Positions 27,986-36,761 of a stretch of DNA of 58,261 nt are shown in pieces; position 1 is the first letter of the stretch, and each line of letters starts with the position of its first letter. Below the pieces are notes generated by a model that was not told the origin of the DNA, did no database searches, and saw nothing but the letters and a program-made list of their open reading frames with translations. This DNA is from an uncultured Eubacteriales bacterium (lineage in GTDB: Bacteria; Bacillota; Clostridia; UBA1381). The DNA lies in contig CAJKHT010000007.1 of assembly GCA_905199755.1 (NCBI GenBank), positions 1-58,261 of the forward strand, in the 5' to 3' direction. The position numbers and the translations under genes are program-made.

Positions 27986-30019
27986 ATGTCAAATGAAATT
28001 GTAAAGGACAAAGCTTTGGAACAGTCGGCGGAAATTACCGATACGTCACAAAGCACCTCGTCTGAGAAAAGCAAGAAAAGAAAATCCCTTAAAAAGCTTA
28101 TTTCTTACGATAAAGCATCAAAGAAAATAACAATCGGGAAAAAATCGCTGAAAAGAAAAACATTTATAATTATTCTGGCGTGCATTTTGTTTGTCGGCGC
28201 AGGAATTACGGCAATGGCTGTCAGAGGCGGCAAGAAAAAGAATACTCCTACATATACAATGGTTAAGGTGGAGCGACGCACGATTGAGAATACCGTAACA
28301 GCGTCCTCAACACTGGAGGCGAATGACTCTTATAATGTATCGTCACTTGTAACCGGCGAGGTGCTGTCGGATACATTTAATGAGGGTGATAAGGTAAACA
28401 AGGACGATGTGCTTTACAAAATAGAGGCAACCACGGCTCAGAACAGCGTTACAAGCGCGCAGAATGCCATTACGAAAGCAAGACAGCAATATCTGGACGC
28501 GGTAAAAAACAAGTCACAGACAAGTAAAACGAATAATTACAGCGTTCAGAGTGCGCAGGATGCAATAACGAAAGCGCAGAATTCGTATAATGAAGCCTAT
28601 GACAGCTATAATGACCTTAATGTAAAATCCGAGTATTCGGGAAAGATAAGCAAGGTGTACATAAAGAACGGAGACCAGGTTCAAAACGGAGCCGCAATAG
28701 CGGACGTTTATGATGACAGCCGCATGAAAATTCTTATTCCGTTCAATGTGAATGACGCTGACGCTATTCGCACGGGCGATACGGCATCGCTCAAGATAGC
28801 GGGAGCAAGCGATGTTCTGAGCGGTACCGTAACGGCGGTAAGCGGAGCTCCCGTTGCTACGGACAGCCATGCTATTGTAAAGTACGTTACAATAGAAACG
28901 GATAATCCCGGTGCTCTTACGACAAATGATAAAGCCACCGCAACCGTAGGTGATATTGTATGCAGTGATGTCGGAACGTTTGAGTACATAGATTCGGGAA
29001 AAATCACGGCAAAAACCTCGGGTAAGGTATTTTCGGTAAATATAGCGGAGAATGACAGAGTTTATCCCGAAACCGTTGTTGCAAACCTGTCGTCGGACAC
29101 GATTGAAAATACAATGACAAATGCAAAGCTGTCATTGAATGATGCGGAACGCTCGCTTGAAAAAGCGGTGCTGCAAAGTGATGAATACTCGCAGGATTCT
29201 GCTATTAAGAATGCAAAGCTTGCTCTTGATGATGCGGAGCTGTCGCTGGAAAAAGCACAGAAAACTCTTGACGATTACACAATCAAAGCGCCTATTTCGG
29301 GAACTGTTGTTGTAAAGAATACTAAGGCGGGAGATAAGCTTGATAATAATTCATCAAGTGCAGCAGGTCAGAGCAACGGCTCATCATCATCCGCAATGGC
29401 TGTTATATACGATTTGACATGCCTGAAGCTGCAGCTTGATATAGACGAAACGGAAATAAAGAGCGTTCAGGTCGGTCAGGAAGTAACAATAACCGCAGAT
29501 GCACTGAGCGGTCAGACATTTACGGGAGTAATTGAAAAGGTCGGCGTAGACGGCACATCTTCAAACGGTGTTACCACATACCCAGTAAAGGTTGTTATAC
29601 AAGAGTACGGTGAATTACTGCCGGGGATGAATGTTGATGCATCGATAACCGTTGAAAAAGCCGAGAATGTTTTGGCAGTGCCGGTAGGTACGGTTAACCG
29701 CGGTGACATTGTATATGTAAAAGGTGATAAAACAGATAAGGATGATAAAGCACCGGACGGCTTCAAGAGCGTTAAGATTGAAACGGGTATAAATGATTCT
29801 TCATTTATAGAAGTGAAATCGGGACTTGAAGAAAATGAAGAAGTACGAGGTCCCATGGAGGCAACGGGTGTTGATAAAAACGGCACGGCAGAGGCTCAGC
29901 AGCAGCAAGGCATGATGGGCGGTCCCGGCGGCGGCATGGGCGGTGGCCCCGGCGGCGGTATGGGAGGCGGCCCCGGCGGTGGCGGCATGGGCGGCGGCCC
30001 CGGCGGCGGTATGAGATAA
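27986..30019 (+). CDS. MacA-like membrane-fusion/adaptor protein with duplicated adaptor unit
   Basis: This 677-residue HlyD/YknX-type adaptor has a basic cytoplasmic N-terminus and a membrane helix at about residues 57-78. Two successive sets of lipoyl-like strand, alpha-hairpin and barrel segments follow (about 90-320 and 325-560), then a membrane-proximal domain. The C-terminal tail (about 640-677) is made of Gly-Met-Pro repeats of the type GMGGGPGG. Typical adaptors have about 380-480 residues and one hairpin, so this one appears internally extended. It would couple the MacB-type ATPase and permease encoded next to an export path across the thick wall or S-layer. Substrate is unknown; antimicrobial peptide or toxic-compound export is usual for the family. 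Confidence 0.85.
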   Translation: MSNEIVKDKALEQSAEITDTSQSTSSEKSKKRKSLKKLISYDKASKKITIGKKSLKRKTFIIILACILFVGAGITAMAVRGGKKKNTPTYTMVKVERRTIENTVTASSTLEANDSYNVSSLVTGEVLSDTFNEGDKVNKDDVLYKIEATTAQNSVTSAQNAITKARQQYLDAVKNKSQTSKTNNYSVQSAQDAITKAQNSYNEAYDSYNDLNVKSEYSGKISKVYIKNGDQVQNGAAIADVYDDSRMKILIPFNVNDADAIRTGDTASLKIAGASDVLSGTVTAVSGAPVATDSHAIVKYVTIETDNPGALTTNDKATATVGDIVCSDVGTFEYIDSGKITAKTSGKVFSVNIAENDRVYPETVVANLSSDTIENTMTNAKLSLNDAERSLEKAVLQSDEYSQDSAIKNAKLALDDAELSLEKAQKTLDDYTIKAPISGTVVVKNTKAGDKLDNNSSSAAGQSNGSSSSAMAVIYDLTCLKLQLDIDETEIKSVQVGQEVTITADALSGQTFTGVIEKVGVDGTSSNGVTTYPVKVVIQEYGELLPGMNVDASITVEKAENVLAVPVGTVNRGDIVYVKGDKTDKDDKAPDGFKSVKIETGINDSSFIEVKSGLEENEEVRGPMEATGVDKNGTAEAQQQQGMMGGPGGGMGGGPGGGMGGGPGGGGMGGGPGGGMR

Positions 30020-30031
30020 GGAGGTGCCGGT

Positions 30032-30772
30032 ATGCCTCACTTGGTTGAATTAAAAGATGTTTATAAGATATATCATATGGGAGATACGGAAATACATGCG
30101 CTTGACGGTATTTCGCTTACGATTGATAAAGGTGAGTTTGTGGCGATTGTCGGTCAGTCCGGCTCGGGAAAATCAACCTGTATGAATATAATCGGCTGTC
30201 TTGATGTCGCAACAAAAGGACAGTATTTACTGAATGATAAAGATATAAGCAATTACACGGATGATGAACTGGCAGAGGTCAGAAACAAAATGCTGGGATT
30301 TATATTTCAGCAATATAATCTGATACCTAAGCTGACCGTTCTTGAAAACGTTGAGCTGCCGCTGCTTTACGGCGGCTACAGCGATAAAGAGCAAAGAGAG
30401 CGTGCAATGGCTTCATTGAAAAAAGTCGGTCTGGACGCAAAGGCAAAAAATTTGCCGTCACAGCTGTCGGGCGGTCAGCAGCAGCGTGTGTCAATCGCAC
30501 GCGCGCTTGCCGGAGACCCCTCGGTTATCCTTGCCGATGAGCCTACGGGAGCACTCGATTCACGTACGGGACGTGAGGTTATGCAGTTTTTGCAGAAGCT
30601 TCATGAAGAAGGAAATACAATTGTTCTGATTACGCATGACAACTCCATTGCGGCACAGGCAAAGCGTATTGTACGAATAACCGACGGAAATATAGTTTAT
30701 GACGGACCTGTTGAGGGTGATAAAATTGTTGCCGCACAGGAACGTGCCGGAGAAGAGGAGGACGATGCATAA
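30032..30772 (+). CDS. yknY: MacB/LolD-type ABC transporter ATPase
   Basis: This 246-residue ATPase has Walker A GQSGSGKST (about residues 41-49) and a Q-loop FIFQQYNLIP. The signature LSGGQQQRVSIARALAG, Walker B VILADEPTGALD and a switch histidine in LITHDN are also present. It belongs to the mechanotransmission-type MacB/YknY branch. AAGGAGGT lies upstream, and it overlaps the permease gene by 1 bp (TAATG). Confidence 0.95.
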   Translation: MPHLVELKDVYKIYHMGDTEIHALDGISLTIDKGEFVAIVGQSGSGKSTCMNIIGCLDVATKGQYLLNDKDISNYTDDELAEVRNKMLGFIFQQYNLIPKLTVLENVELPLLYGGYSDKEQRERAMASLKKVGLDAKAKNLPSQLSGGQQQRVSIARALAGDPSVILADEPTGALDSRTGREVMQFLQKLHEEGNTIVLITHDNSIAAQAKRIVRITDGNIVYDGPVEGDKIVAAQERAGEEEDDA

Positions 30773-31959
30773 TGGGCTTTGGTAAAAGCTTTGCAATGGC
30801 TCTTTCGAGTATTGTAAACAATAAAATGCGTTCTTTCCTCACAATGCTTGGCATAATTATAGGTATTGCCGCAGTTATCATACTTGTAAGTGTTATGAAC
30901 GGACTGACAAATATGATAACAAGTCAGTTTGAAGAAATGGGTACGGAGTCAATAACGGTAACGATAAGATCGCGTGCAACAACAAAAACGGTAAAACCGG
31001 AAGAAATGTACGAATTTGCCGAGGAACACAGCGATTTGATTTCAAAGGTTTCGCCGATGGCAACACTGAGCGGAACTTTAAAAACCTCCGAAAGCGGAGA
31101 TGATTCCATAAGCGCAGCATGCCAGGGCGTATCCGAAGACTATGCGGATATGAAAAAACTGGAGCTTTCGTTCGGAAGATTTATTCAGTATGTTGACTGC
31201 GAAAAGGAAGAAAAAGTCTGCGTGATAGGTACATATGAAGCACTGTACTTCTTTAATGGTGCATCGGCTGCTTTAAACAAGCAGCTGAAAATAAACGGCG
31301 AGCCGTACACAATAGTCGGAGTGCTTGAGGAAACGGAGGATTCGAGTCAGTCGTCTGCCGATGACTGTGTGTATATTCCTTATACCGTTGCCGCAAAGAA
31401 AAGCATGACGGGTACAATAAGCTCCTATACATTAACCGCAACAAGCAAAGAAAACGTTACTCCGGCGGCAAATATAATCGAGAGTCTGCTGCTCGAAAAA
31501 GTAGGAGACTCGGACTATTTCACCGTAACATCAATGCTTTCGCTTATAGAAAAGCTTGAAGAAATGATGGGTTCAATGAGTGCCGTTCTGGTAGCCATTG
31601 CGGGAATATCGCTTCTTGTCGGCGGTATAGGCATTATGAATATTATGCTTGTGTCGGTAACGGAAAGAACGCGTGAAATAGGTATAAGAAAATCACTGGG
31701 CGCAAAGCAGAAAAATATTATGATGCAGTTTGTAATCGAAGCCGGAACAGTCAGCTGTATCGGCGGAATTATAGGAATTATTATAGGCTCGATAGTGTCT
31801 ATGATTGCGGGAAAGCTGCTCGATTTGGAAGTAAGTCCGTCGGGCGGTGCAATATTACTGGCATTCGGAGTATCGGTGGCAATCGGTATTGCATTCGGTT
31901 TTCTGCCGGCTAAAAAGGCTGCAAGGCTTAATCCTATAGACGCTCTGCGCTATGAATAA
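30772..31959 (+). CDS. yknZ: MacB/YknZ-type ABC transporter permease
   Basis: The 395-residue permease has four membrane helices (about 20-42, 275-297, 325-347 and 357-378) with a large extracytoplasmic domain between the first two. The conserved cytoplasmic turn after the second helix is GGIGIMNIMLVSVTERTREI, followed by GIRKSLGAK. The C-terminus ends AARLNPIDALRYE, as is typical of the family. It works with the preceding ATPase and adaptor. Confidence 0.95.
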   Translation: MGFGKSFAMALSSIVNNKMRSFLTMLGIIIGIAAVIILVSVMNGLTNMITSQFEEMGTESITVTIRSRATTKTVKPEEMYEFAEEHSDLISKVSPMATLSGTLKTSESGDDSISAACQGVSEDYADMKKLELSFGRFIQYVDCEKEEKVCVIGTYEALYFFNGASAALNKQLKINGEPYTIVGVLEETEDSSQSSADDCVYIPYTVAAKKSMTGTISSYTLTATSKENVTPAANIIESLLLEKVGDSDYFTVTSMLSLIEKLEEMMGSMSAVLVAIAGISLLVGGIGIMNIMLVSVTERTREIGIRKSLGAKQKNIMMQFVIEAGTVSCIGGIIGIIIGSIVSMIAGKLLDLEVSPSGGAILLAFGVSVAIGIAFGFLPAKKAARLNPIDALRYE

Positions 31960-31978
31960 CGGAAGGAATGGTAATGTT

Positions 31979-34276
31979 ATGAAAAAAGTAATATCGGCTT
32001 TTATAAGCGGAGTTATGGCACTGTCGGCGGTGACAGTCCCCGTAATGACGGCTTCTGCGGCGGCGGACAGCTGGAACGATGATGATATAATGCCGCTTCT
32101 CGATGAACTCGGAATTATGAACGGCGACGGAAACGGAGACTATTTTCTCGATGCATATGTAAATCGTGAGGAAATGGCAAAAATCGCGGTCAATTCATCG
32201 GAAAATAAAGATAAAACGGCGGTAGGCTTAAAGGTTTCACCGTTTAATGATGTTGATCCGACAAGGTGGTCGGCGGCATATATATTGAACGGTACACAAA
32301 ACGGATTGTTCACAGGCTATCTTGACGGCAGCTTCAGACCGTATAATACGGTTACTTATGAAGAAGCGGTCACAATGATGCTTAAAGTCCTCGGCTATAC
32401 GGACAGTGATTTCGGAGTATCGTATCCTTACGGACAGGTGAGCCTTGCGGATAATATTGATTTGACGGATAACATGGATGCGGACTACGGACAGCAGCTC
32501 ACGCGCCGTCAGGTGGCGCGTATGGTATACAATGCGCTGTCAATAAACAGAGCAACGACAAAAACTCCGCTTATAAATGTTTTTGATGCACAGTTTGTTG
32601 AAGACGCCGTTCTTATTGCGACACCGAACGAGGACAGTACACTCGGTAAAAATAAAGTGTTCACAAGCAGCGGAAAATACAGTGTAAGCGATGGCTTTAA
32701 TTTTGATTATGTCGGTCTTGAGGGCGATATGATTATAAAAAATTCAAAGGATTTGCTGTGCTTTGTTCCTGACAGGTCGGACAGCAGCGGAACAACCGAA
32801 AAATATGTTATATATTCGCTTCTGAACGATTCCGTTGTGGGATATAAAAACGGAACGATGCAGCAGATAGATTTAAACGGCACAACCACTTGCTATAAAG
32901 GCTCTCAGACCTCGACATATGCGGCGGTAAAGACGCAGATGGAAATGGGAGATGTGCTTCGCGTGAAGTATGACCGTAAGGGTGATGTTGATTATATTGT
33001 CTATGAAGAGGGCAAAATGGAAGGCCCGACAAAGGTTACAAGCACCGATATGGTAAACAGTCTTATAAAGGATTCGTCAACTCAGGTAATGCGTGACGGA
33101 AACAAGGTAACGGCGGCAAGTATACAGCTTAATGATGTGGTTTACTACAGTGCCGATTTGAATATGGTGCTTGCGTACTCCACAAAGGTTACGGGTATAT
33201 ATGAGAGCGCTTCACCCTCAAGAGAGCAGCCGAATTCGATTACAATATCGGGCAAGCAGTACAATGTTGAGAGTGCACAGGCATTTACAGACTTATCATC
33301 GAGCGGACCGTTCAAATACGGCGATACAATTACCGTTATACTCGGCAAGGACGGCGATGTTGCCGGAGTCGTAACATCAAATGCATCGTCGGGACAAACG
33401 GAGTCGGGTACAAAATACGGACTTGTCACCTCATCGGGCAGAAAGAATTTTACAAATAATGACGGTACAACGTATTCAAGCTACTATGTCACCATTGTTG
33501 CGGCTGACGGAAATACGTATGAGTATGCAACGACGACCGATTGCTCAAATATGATATGCGCCGTTGCACGGGCAAACTTTACGGACGGAAAGACAACGGT
33601 TTCGCGCGTTTCGTCATCGGCAAATGTATCGGGCAGAGTAGATGCGCAAGCCATGAAGATAGGCAGCACCAAGCTTGCCGATGACTGCAAAATACTTGAT
33701 ACGGCAGGGTACTATACTACCGATGCGCCGCTGTATAAGCAAATTTACGCACAGCGCCTTGACGGTGTTGACATCGCAGCTTCATCGGTTCGCCATTGCG
33801 AAAAAAATTCAGCCGGTGAGATAACGGAGCTGATATTAATGGATGTTACCGGCGATTGCTATGAGTATGGCATGGTTATGGGTGCAAGCAGCTCAAGCCA
33901 AAGCAGCTCGGGAACGAAGGTTTCAAGCTTTTATGTGGATATTAGCGGAAATTCATATACAGCAGCGTCAAAATCGGGAGTATCGGCATACACTCCGTGC
34001 AAAGCATACAGTGCAGATAAAGGACTGGAAATAAAAGATACCCTTAAAAGCTACAGCGGTACGGCAAAAAATCTTACGCAGTCATCAATCGAGATAAACG
34101 GAACAAAATATCTTTTGAGCGATAAGGTTGCCGTATACCTGCAGGAGGGAACAACAACCTACAGTAAAATGTCACTGAATGATGCAATTGACGGAAATTA
34201 CTCATATTCGGCATATTATGATAAAACGGAAGCAAAGGGCGGAAGAATAAGAGTAATAATAGCAAAAGCAAAATAA
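31979..34276 (+). CDS. SLH-domain cell-surface protein in the efflux operon
   Basis: The 765-residue protein begins MKKVISAFISGVMALSAVTV with a signal cleavage near ASAAADS. An upstream in-frame ATG at 31952 overlaps the permease gene and would place nine extra residues before the signal peptide. SLH-type repeats cover about residues 28-190 (for example GYLDGSFRPYNTVTYEEAVT). The remaining 570 residues are beta-rich, with Ser/Gly-rich stretches (GASSSSQSSSGTK), and have no family that I recognise. It is co-transcribed with the MacAB-like exporter, so export or wall assembly of this protein, or S-layer stress, may be linked to the exporter. Confidence 0.8.
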   Translation: MKKVISAFISGVMALSAVTVPVMTASAAADSWNDDDIMPLLDELGIMNGDGNGDYFLDAYVNREEMAKIAVNSSENKDKTAVGLKVSPFNDVDPTRWSAAYILNGTQNGLFTGYLDGSFRPYNTVTYEEAVTMMLKVLGYTDSDFGVSYPYGQVSLADNIDLTDNMDADYGQQLTRRQVARMVYNALSINRATTKTPLINVFDAQFVEDAVLIATPNEDSTLGKNKVFTSSGKYSVSDGFNFDYVGLEGDMIIKNSKDLLCFVPDRSDSSGTTEKYVIYSLLNDSVVGYKNGTMQQIDLNGTTTCYKGSQTSTYAAVKTQMEMGDVLRVKYDRKGDVDYIVYEEGKMEGPTKVTSTDMVNSLIKDSSTQVMRDGNKVTAASIQLNDVVYYSADLNMVLAYSTKVTGIYESASPSREQPNSITISGKQYNVESAQAFTDLSSSGPFKYGDTITVILGKDGDVAGVVTSNASSGQTESGTKYGLVTSSGRKNFTNNDGTTYSSYYVTIVAADGNTYEYATTTDCSNMICAVARANFTDGKTTVSRVSSSANVSGRVDAQAMKIGSTKLADDCKILDTAGYYTTDAPLYKQIYAQRLDGVDIAASSVRHCEKNSAGEITELILMDVTGDCYEYGMVMGASSSSQSSSGTKVSSFYVDISGNSYTAASKSGVSAYTPCKAYSADKGLEIKDTLKSYSGTAKNLTQSSIEINGTKYLLSDKVAVYLQEGTTTYSKMSLNDAIDGNYSYSAYYDKTEAKGGRIRVIIAKAK

Positions 34277-34282
34277 AATAAT

Positions 34283-34327
34283 TAACCGTGCGCTGAAAGC
34301 TTAGATTTCCGGCGCACGGTTATTTTT
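34283..34327 (+). terminator. Rho-independent terminator of the efflux operon
   Basis: TAACCGTGCGC (34283-34293) pairs with GCGCACGGTTA (34312-34322), followed by TTTTT. Confidence 0.9.
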
Positions 34328-34410
34328 ATGCAGCTTTTGTCGAATTGTGTAAAATGCAATAAAAATTATTCCGTAAAGACTAAAAATTGTTAAAGATAAC
34401 AAAAAATCTC

Positions 34411-34439
34411 TTGACAATATTTGTATAATGTGGTATACT
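34411..34439 (+). promoter_or_regulatory. SigA-type promoter of sigH
   Basis: TTGACA (34411-34416), 17-bp spacer, TATACT (34434-34439), 36 bp before the GTG start. The close match to consensus suggests strong vegetative transcription. Confidence 0.85.
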
Positions 34440-34475
34440 GAATGAGTACTTATATCAGAGAGGGAGAAGTTTTAA

Positions 34476-35108
34476 GTGAGTGTACGGGAAAAAATTTCCG
34501 ATGAAGAACTGGTACGTGCCGCAAAAAACGGCAGTGCCGAAGCGTGGGAAGAAATTTTTTTCAGATACAGAAACCTTGTGCGTCCGAAAAAAGAAACAAA
34601 GTTTCTTGTCGGAGCGGAGGAAAATGATGTGGTGCAGGAAAGACTGCTCGGACTGTATTGCGCGGTAAATGATTTTGATACCGAAAGAAATACATGCTTT
34701 GCGGCTTTTGCAAAGCGCTGTGTGGACAATCATTTGTCAACCGCCATTACGGCATCGCTCAGAAAAAAGCACTCTCCGTTAAATTCTTATGTTTCACTTG
34801 ATAATGAGACTGACGATTGTGAGAACGGTGTGCCGCTTATGAATTTTGTTGCGGCGCATAATATCCGTAACCCGGAGGACATATTAATTGACCGTGAGAA
34901 TAAAAATGATATGGAGTATAAAATCAATAAAGAGCTGAGCCGGCTGGAGGTAAAGGTATTGTCGATGCACCTTGAGGGGTGGAGCTACAAGGAGATTGCA
35001 AACAGGCTGGGCAAAAATACAAAATCCGTTGATAACGCCATGCAGCGTATCAAACGCCGCTTTAAAAACCGCAAGGACGTTACGGACAACGGACAGCAGC
35101 TTTATTGA
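34476..35108 (+). CDS. sigH: RNA polymerase sigma-H-like factor (SigH/Spo0H)
   Basis: The 210-residue sigma-70-family factor has region 2 motifs (DVVQERLLGLYCAVNDFD, TCFAAFAKRCVDNHL) and a region 4 helix-turn-helix (LSRLEVKVLSMHLEGWSYKE, then RLGKNTKSVDNAMQRIKRR). In spore formers SigH drives entry into sporulation and stationary-phase genes. It starts with GTG at 34476, with GAGGGAGAAG 7 bp upstream. A zinc-ribbon gene follows by 44 bp. The moderate divergence from Bacillus Spo0H in region 2 leaves some doubt about the exact orthologue. Confidence 0.85.
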   Translation: MSVREKISDEELVRAAKNGSAEAWEEIFFRYRNLVRPKKETKFLVGAEENDVVQERLLGLYCAVNDFDTERNTCFAAFAKRCVDNHLSTAITASLRKKHSPLNSYVSLDNETDDCENGVPLMNFVAAHNIRNPEDILIDRENKNDMEYKINKELSRLEVKVLSMHLEGWSYKEIANRLGKNTKSVDNAMQRIKRRFKNRKDVTDNGQQLY

Positions 35109-35152
35109 ACGGGAAATATTTATACAATTTATCAAAGTGAGGTAAGAAAAAA

Positions 35153-35431
35153 ATGTACGAGGACAAAACTTTAGTATGTAAGGACTGCGGTCAGAAATTT
35201 ATCTTTTCTGCGGGCGAACAGGAATTTTATGCGGAAAAGGGATTTCAGAACGAACCGCTCCGCTGCAAGGACTGCCGTCAGGCGAGAAAGAACAATATAA
35301 GAAACAATAAGGAAATGTATGAAATCGTCTGTGCAAAATGCGGCAAGGTTGACAAGGTACCTTTTGAACCGAGACACGATAAGCCTGTTTACTGCAGCGA
35401 ATGCTTTGCGGAGATGAACGGAGCAAACTAA
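35153..35431 (+). CDS. Zinc-ribbon protein with three-to-four CxxC pairs
   Basis: This is a 92-residue cytoplasmic protein. CKDC (9-12) and CKDC (about 42-45) frame a segment FIFSAGEQEFYAEKGF that is characteristic of the clostridial probable-zinc-ribbon family. Further CAKC and CSEC pairs lie near residues 63-66 and 84-87. It could coordinate two zinc ions. Function is unknown; nucleic-acid binding is a guess. It is probably co-transcribed with sigH. Confidence 0.85.
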   Translation: MYEDKTLVCKDCGQKFIFSAGEQEFYAEKGFQNEPLRCKDCRQARKNNIRNNKEMYEIVCAKCGKVDKVPFEPRHDKPVYCSECFAEMNGAN

Positions 35432-35503
35432 GTCTTTGCAAAAAAAAAGATTGTCTTGCGGTGATTTTTTTCAAGGTTTAGTAATTATAAAAGAAATGCA
35501 TAT

Positions 35504-35550
35504 AAAAGCACCTCAATTTGTGATGAGTGTCACGGATTGAGGTGCTTTTC
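35504..35550 (+). terminator. First of two tandem terminators
   Basis: A 14-bp perfect stem pairs 35504-35517 with 35536-35549 (AAAAGCACCTCAAT and its complement). The loop holds a small inner GTGA/TCAC helix. The T run is part of the 3' arm (TTTT at 35546-35549). Confidence 0.8.
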
Positions 35551-35561
35551 CGTTAAGAAAA

Positions 35562-35613
35562 ACAAAGAAATAAATTTTGGGATTTACGGCATTTATTTCT
35601 TTGTCTTTTTTTT
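35562..35613 (+). terminator. Second tandem terminator
   Basis: ACAAAGAAATAAAT (35562-35575) pairs perfectly with ATTTATTTCTTTGT (35591-35604), followed by CTTTTTTTT. Together with the first it insulates the metabolic operon from sigH. Confidence 0.8.
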
Positions 35614-35661
35614 GTCAATGTGCAGAAATTTTTACCGGGCATGCGGTGTTTATTCGTTAAG

Positions 35662-35709
35662 TTGATTAAAAATAGGGCATTTTTTTCAATCAAAGACCGA
35701 TATATCGGT
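35662..35709. promoter_or_regulatory. Inverted repeats upstream of the metabolic operon promoter
   Basis: Two symmetric elements precede the promoter. TTGATT (35662-35667) pairs with AATCAA (35688-35693), and a perfect 14-bp palindrome ACCGATATATCGGT lies at 35696-35709, about 31 bp before the -35 box. The second could be an operator. The remainder of the 35432-35799 gap holds only the two terminators and the promoter. Confidence 0.4.
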
Positions 35710-35739
35710 AAATATAAGAATTATATATAAAAATAGCAT

Positions 35740-35777
35740 TTGCAATAGTGTACGAATTGTGATATAATATATCAGAA
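35740..35777 (+). promoter_or_regulatory. Extended -10 promoter with overlapping operator-like repeat
   Basis: TTGCAA (35740-35745), 17 bp, TG-A-TATAAT (-10 at 35763-35768). The -10 box lies inside an inverted repeat: arms TTGTGATATA (35757-35766) and TATATCAGAA (35768-35777), with one mismatched pair around a single central base. This could be a redox- or metabolite-responsive repressor site. It drives the mdh/fum/hdr/flx/frd operon. Confidence 0.65.
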
Positions 35778-35799
35778 ATTGTAATTTGAGAGGTGTACT

Positions 35800-36744
35800 A
35801 TGAACAAAATATCTATTGTAGGAACCGGCAGCGTCGGCTCCACCATTGCTTACACACTTACCGTAATGGGCATGGCTTCGGAAATCGTAATGATTGACAT
35901 AAACAGCGAAAAAGCCCTCGGTGAAGCATTGGACATAAGACAAGGCACGCCGTTTTGCGGAGCGTGTTCCATTTACGCAGGCGATTACCGTGATGCGGTT
36001 AATTCCGATATTGTCATTCTGACATCGGGCATTGCGAGAAAGCCGGGTCAGACAAGACTGGAGCTGGCACAGACTAATGTTAATATTACCAAGACGATTA
36101 TTCCGGAAATAACGAAATATGCGCCTAATGCAATATACATAATAGTCAGCAATCCTGTTGATATTTTGACTTATACGTTTCATAAGTTTTCGGGACTTCC
36201 CGAAAGCAGCATAATAGGCTCGGGTACTATTCTTGATACCGCACGTCTGCGTGCAAGACTGTCCGAATATTACAACATAAGCCAGAGTAATGTTCATGCT
36301 TATGTGTTCGGTGAACACGGTGATTCATCCTTTATCCCGTGGTCTGTTGCAAACATATCAAATGTACCGATCGGCGAATGTAACAAGCTTATAACAACAC
36401 CGGGAATAAACAGTCCCGACCTTGATTTTGAGGAAATAGAACAGTATGTAAGAAAATCGGGCGGACGCGTTATAGCGAGAAAGGGTGCGACCTTCTATGC
36501 GGTATCCGTTTCGGTTTGCCATATATGCAAATGCATATTGAGCGGTATCGATACGACAATGACCGTTTCAACCATGATGCACGGCGAATACGGTATCAAG
36601 GATGTCTGTCTGAGTACTCTTAATATGATTGGCAATAACGGTGTGCGCGGAAAGGTAAATATTCCGCTTACGGACGAGGAAATTGTAAAGCTTCGCCGCA
36701 GTGCCGAGACTCTTAAGGACGTTATAAGCAATCTTGAAATATAA
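35800..36744 (+). CDS. Malate/L-lactate dehydrogenase family protein, likely malate dehydrogenase
   Basis: The 314-residue NAD-dependent 2-hydroxyacid dehydrogenase has an N-terminal GTGSVGS Rossmann motif and catalytic residues D146, R149 and H173 (GEHGDS). Overall motifs look like lactate dehydrogenase. However, the substrate-specificity position in the mobile loop, glutamine in classical LDH, is R80 (ARKPGQTR), the residue used by malate dehydrogenases. Some clostridial proteins annotated as LDH also carry Arg here, so this is not decisive alone. Directly followed by fumarase (17 bp) and in operon with fumarate reductase, a role reducing oxaloacetate to malate is favoured. Confidence 0.75.
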   Translation: MNKISIVGTGSVGSTIAYTLTVMGMASEIVMIDINSEKALGEALDIRQGTPFCGACSIYAGDYRDAVNSDIVILTSGIARKPGQTRLELAQTNVNITKTIIPEITKYAPNAIYIIVSNPVDILTYTFHKFSGLPESSIIGSGTILDTARLRARLSEYYNISQSNVHAYVFGEHGDSSFIPWSVANISNVPIGECNKLITTPGINSPDLDFEEIEQYVRKSGGRVIARKGATFYAVSVSVCHICKCILSGIDTTMTVSTMMHGEYGIKDVCLSTLNMIGNNGVRGKVNIPLTDEEIVKLRRSAETLKDVISNLEI

Positions 36745-36761
36745 GAAAGGGTGGAAACATA

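Noticed and set aside
35757..35777. Rex-binding site at the energy-operon promoter
   Set aside because: The ends resemble TTGTGA and TCACAA but the spacing is 9 bp rather than 6 and one arm has a mismatch, so a specific Rex call is not supported.
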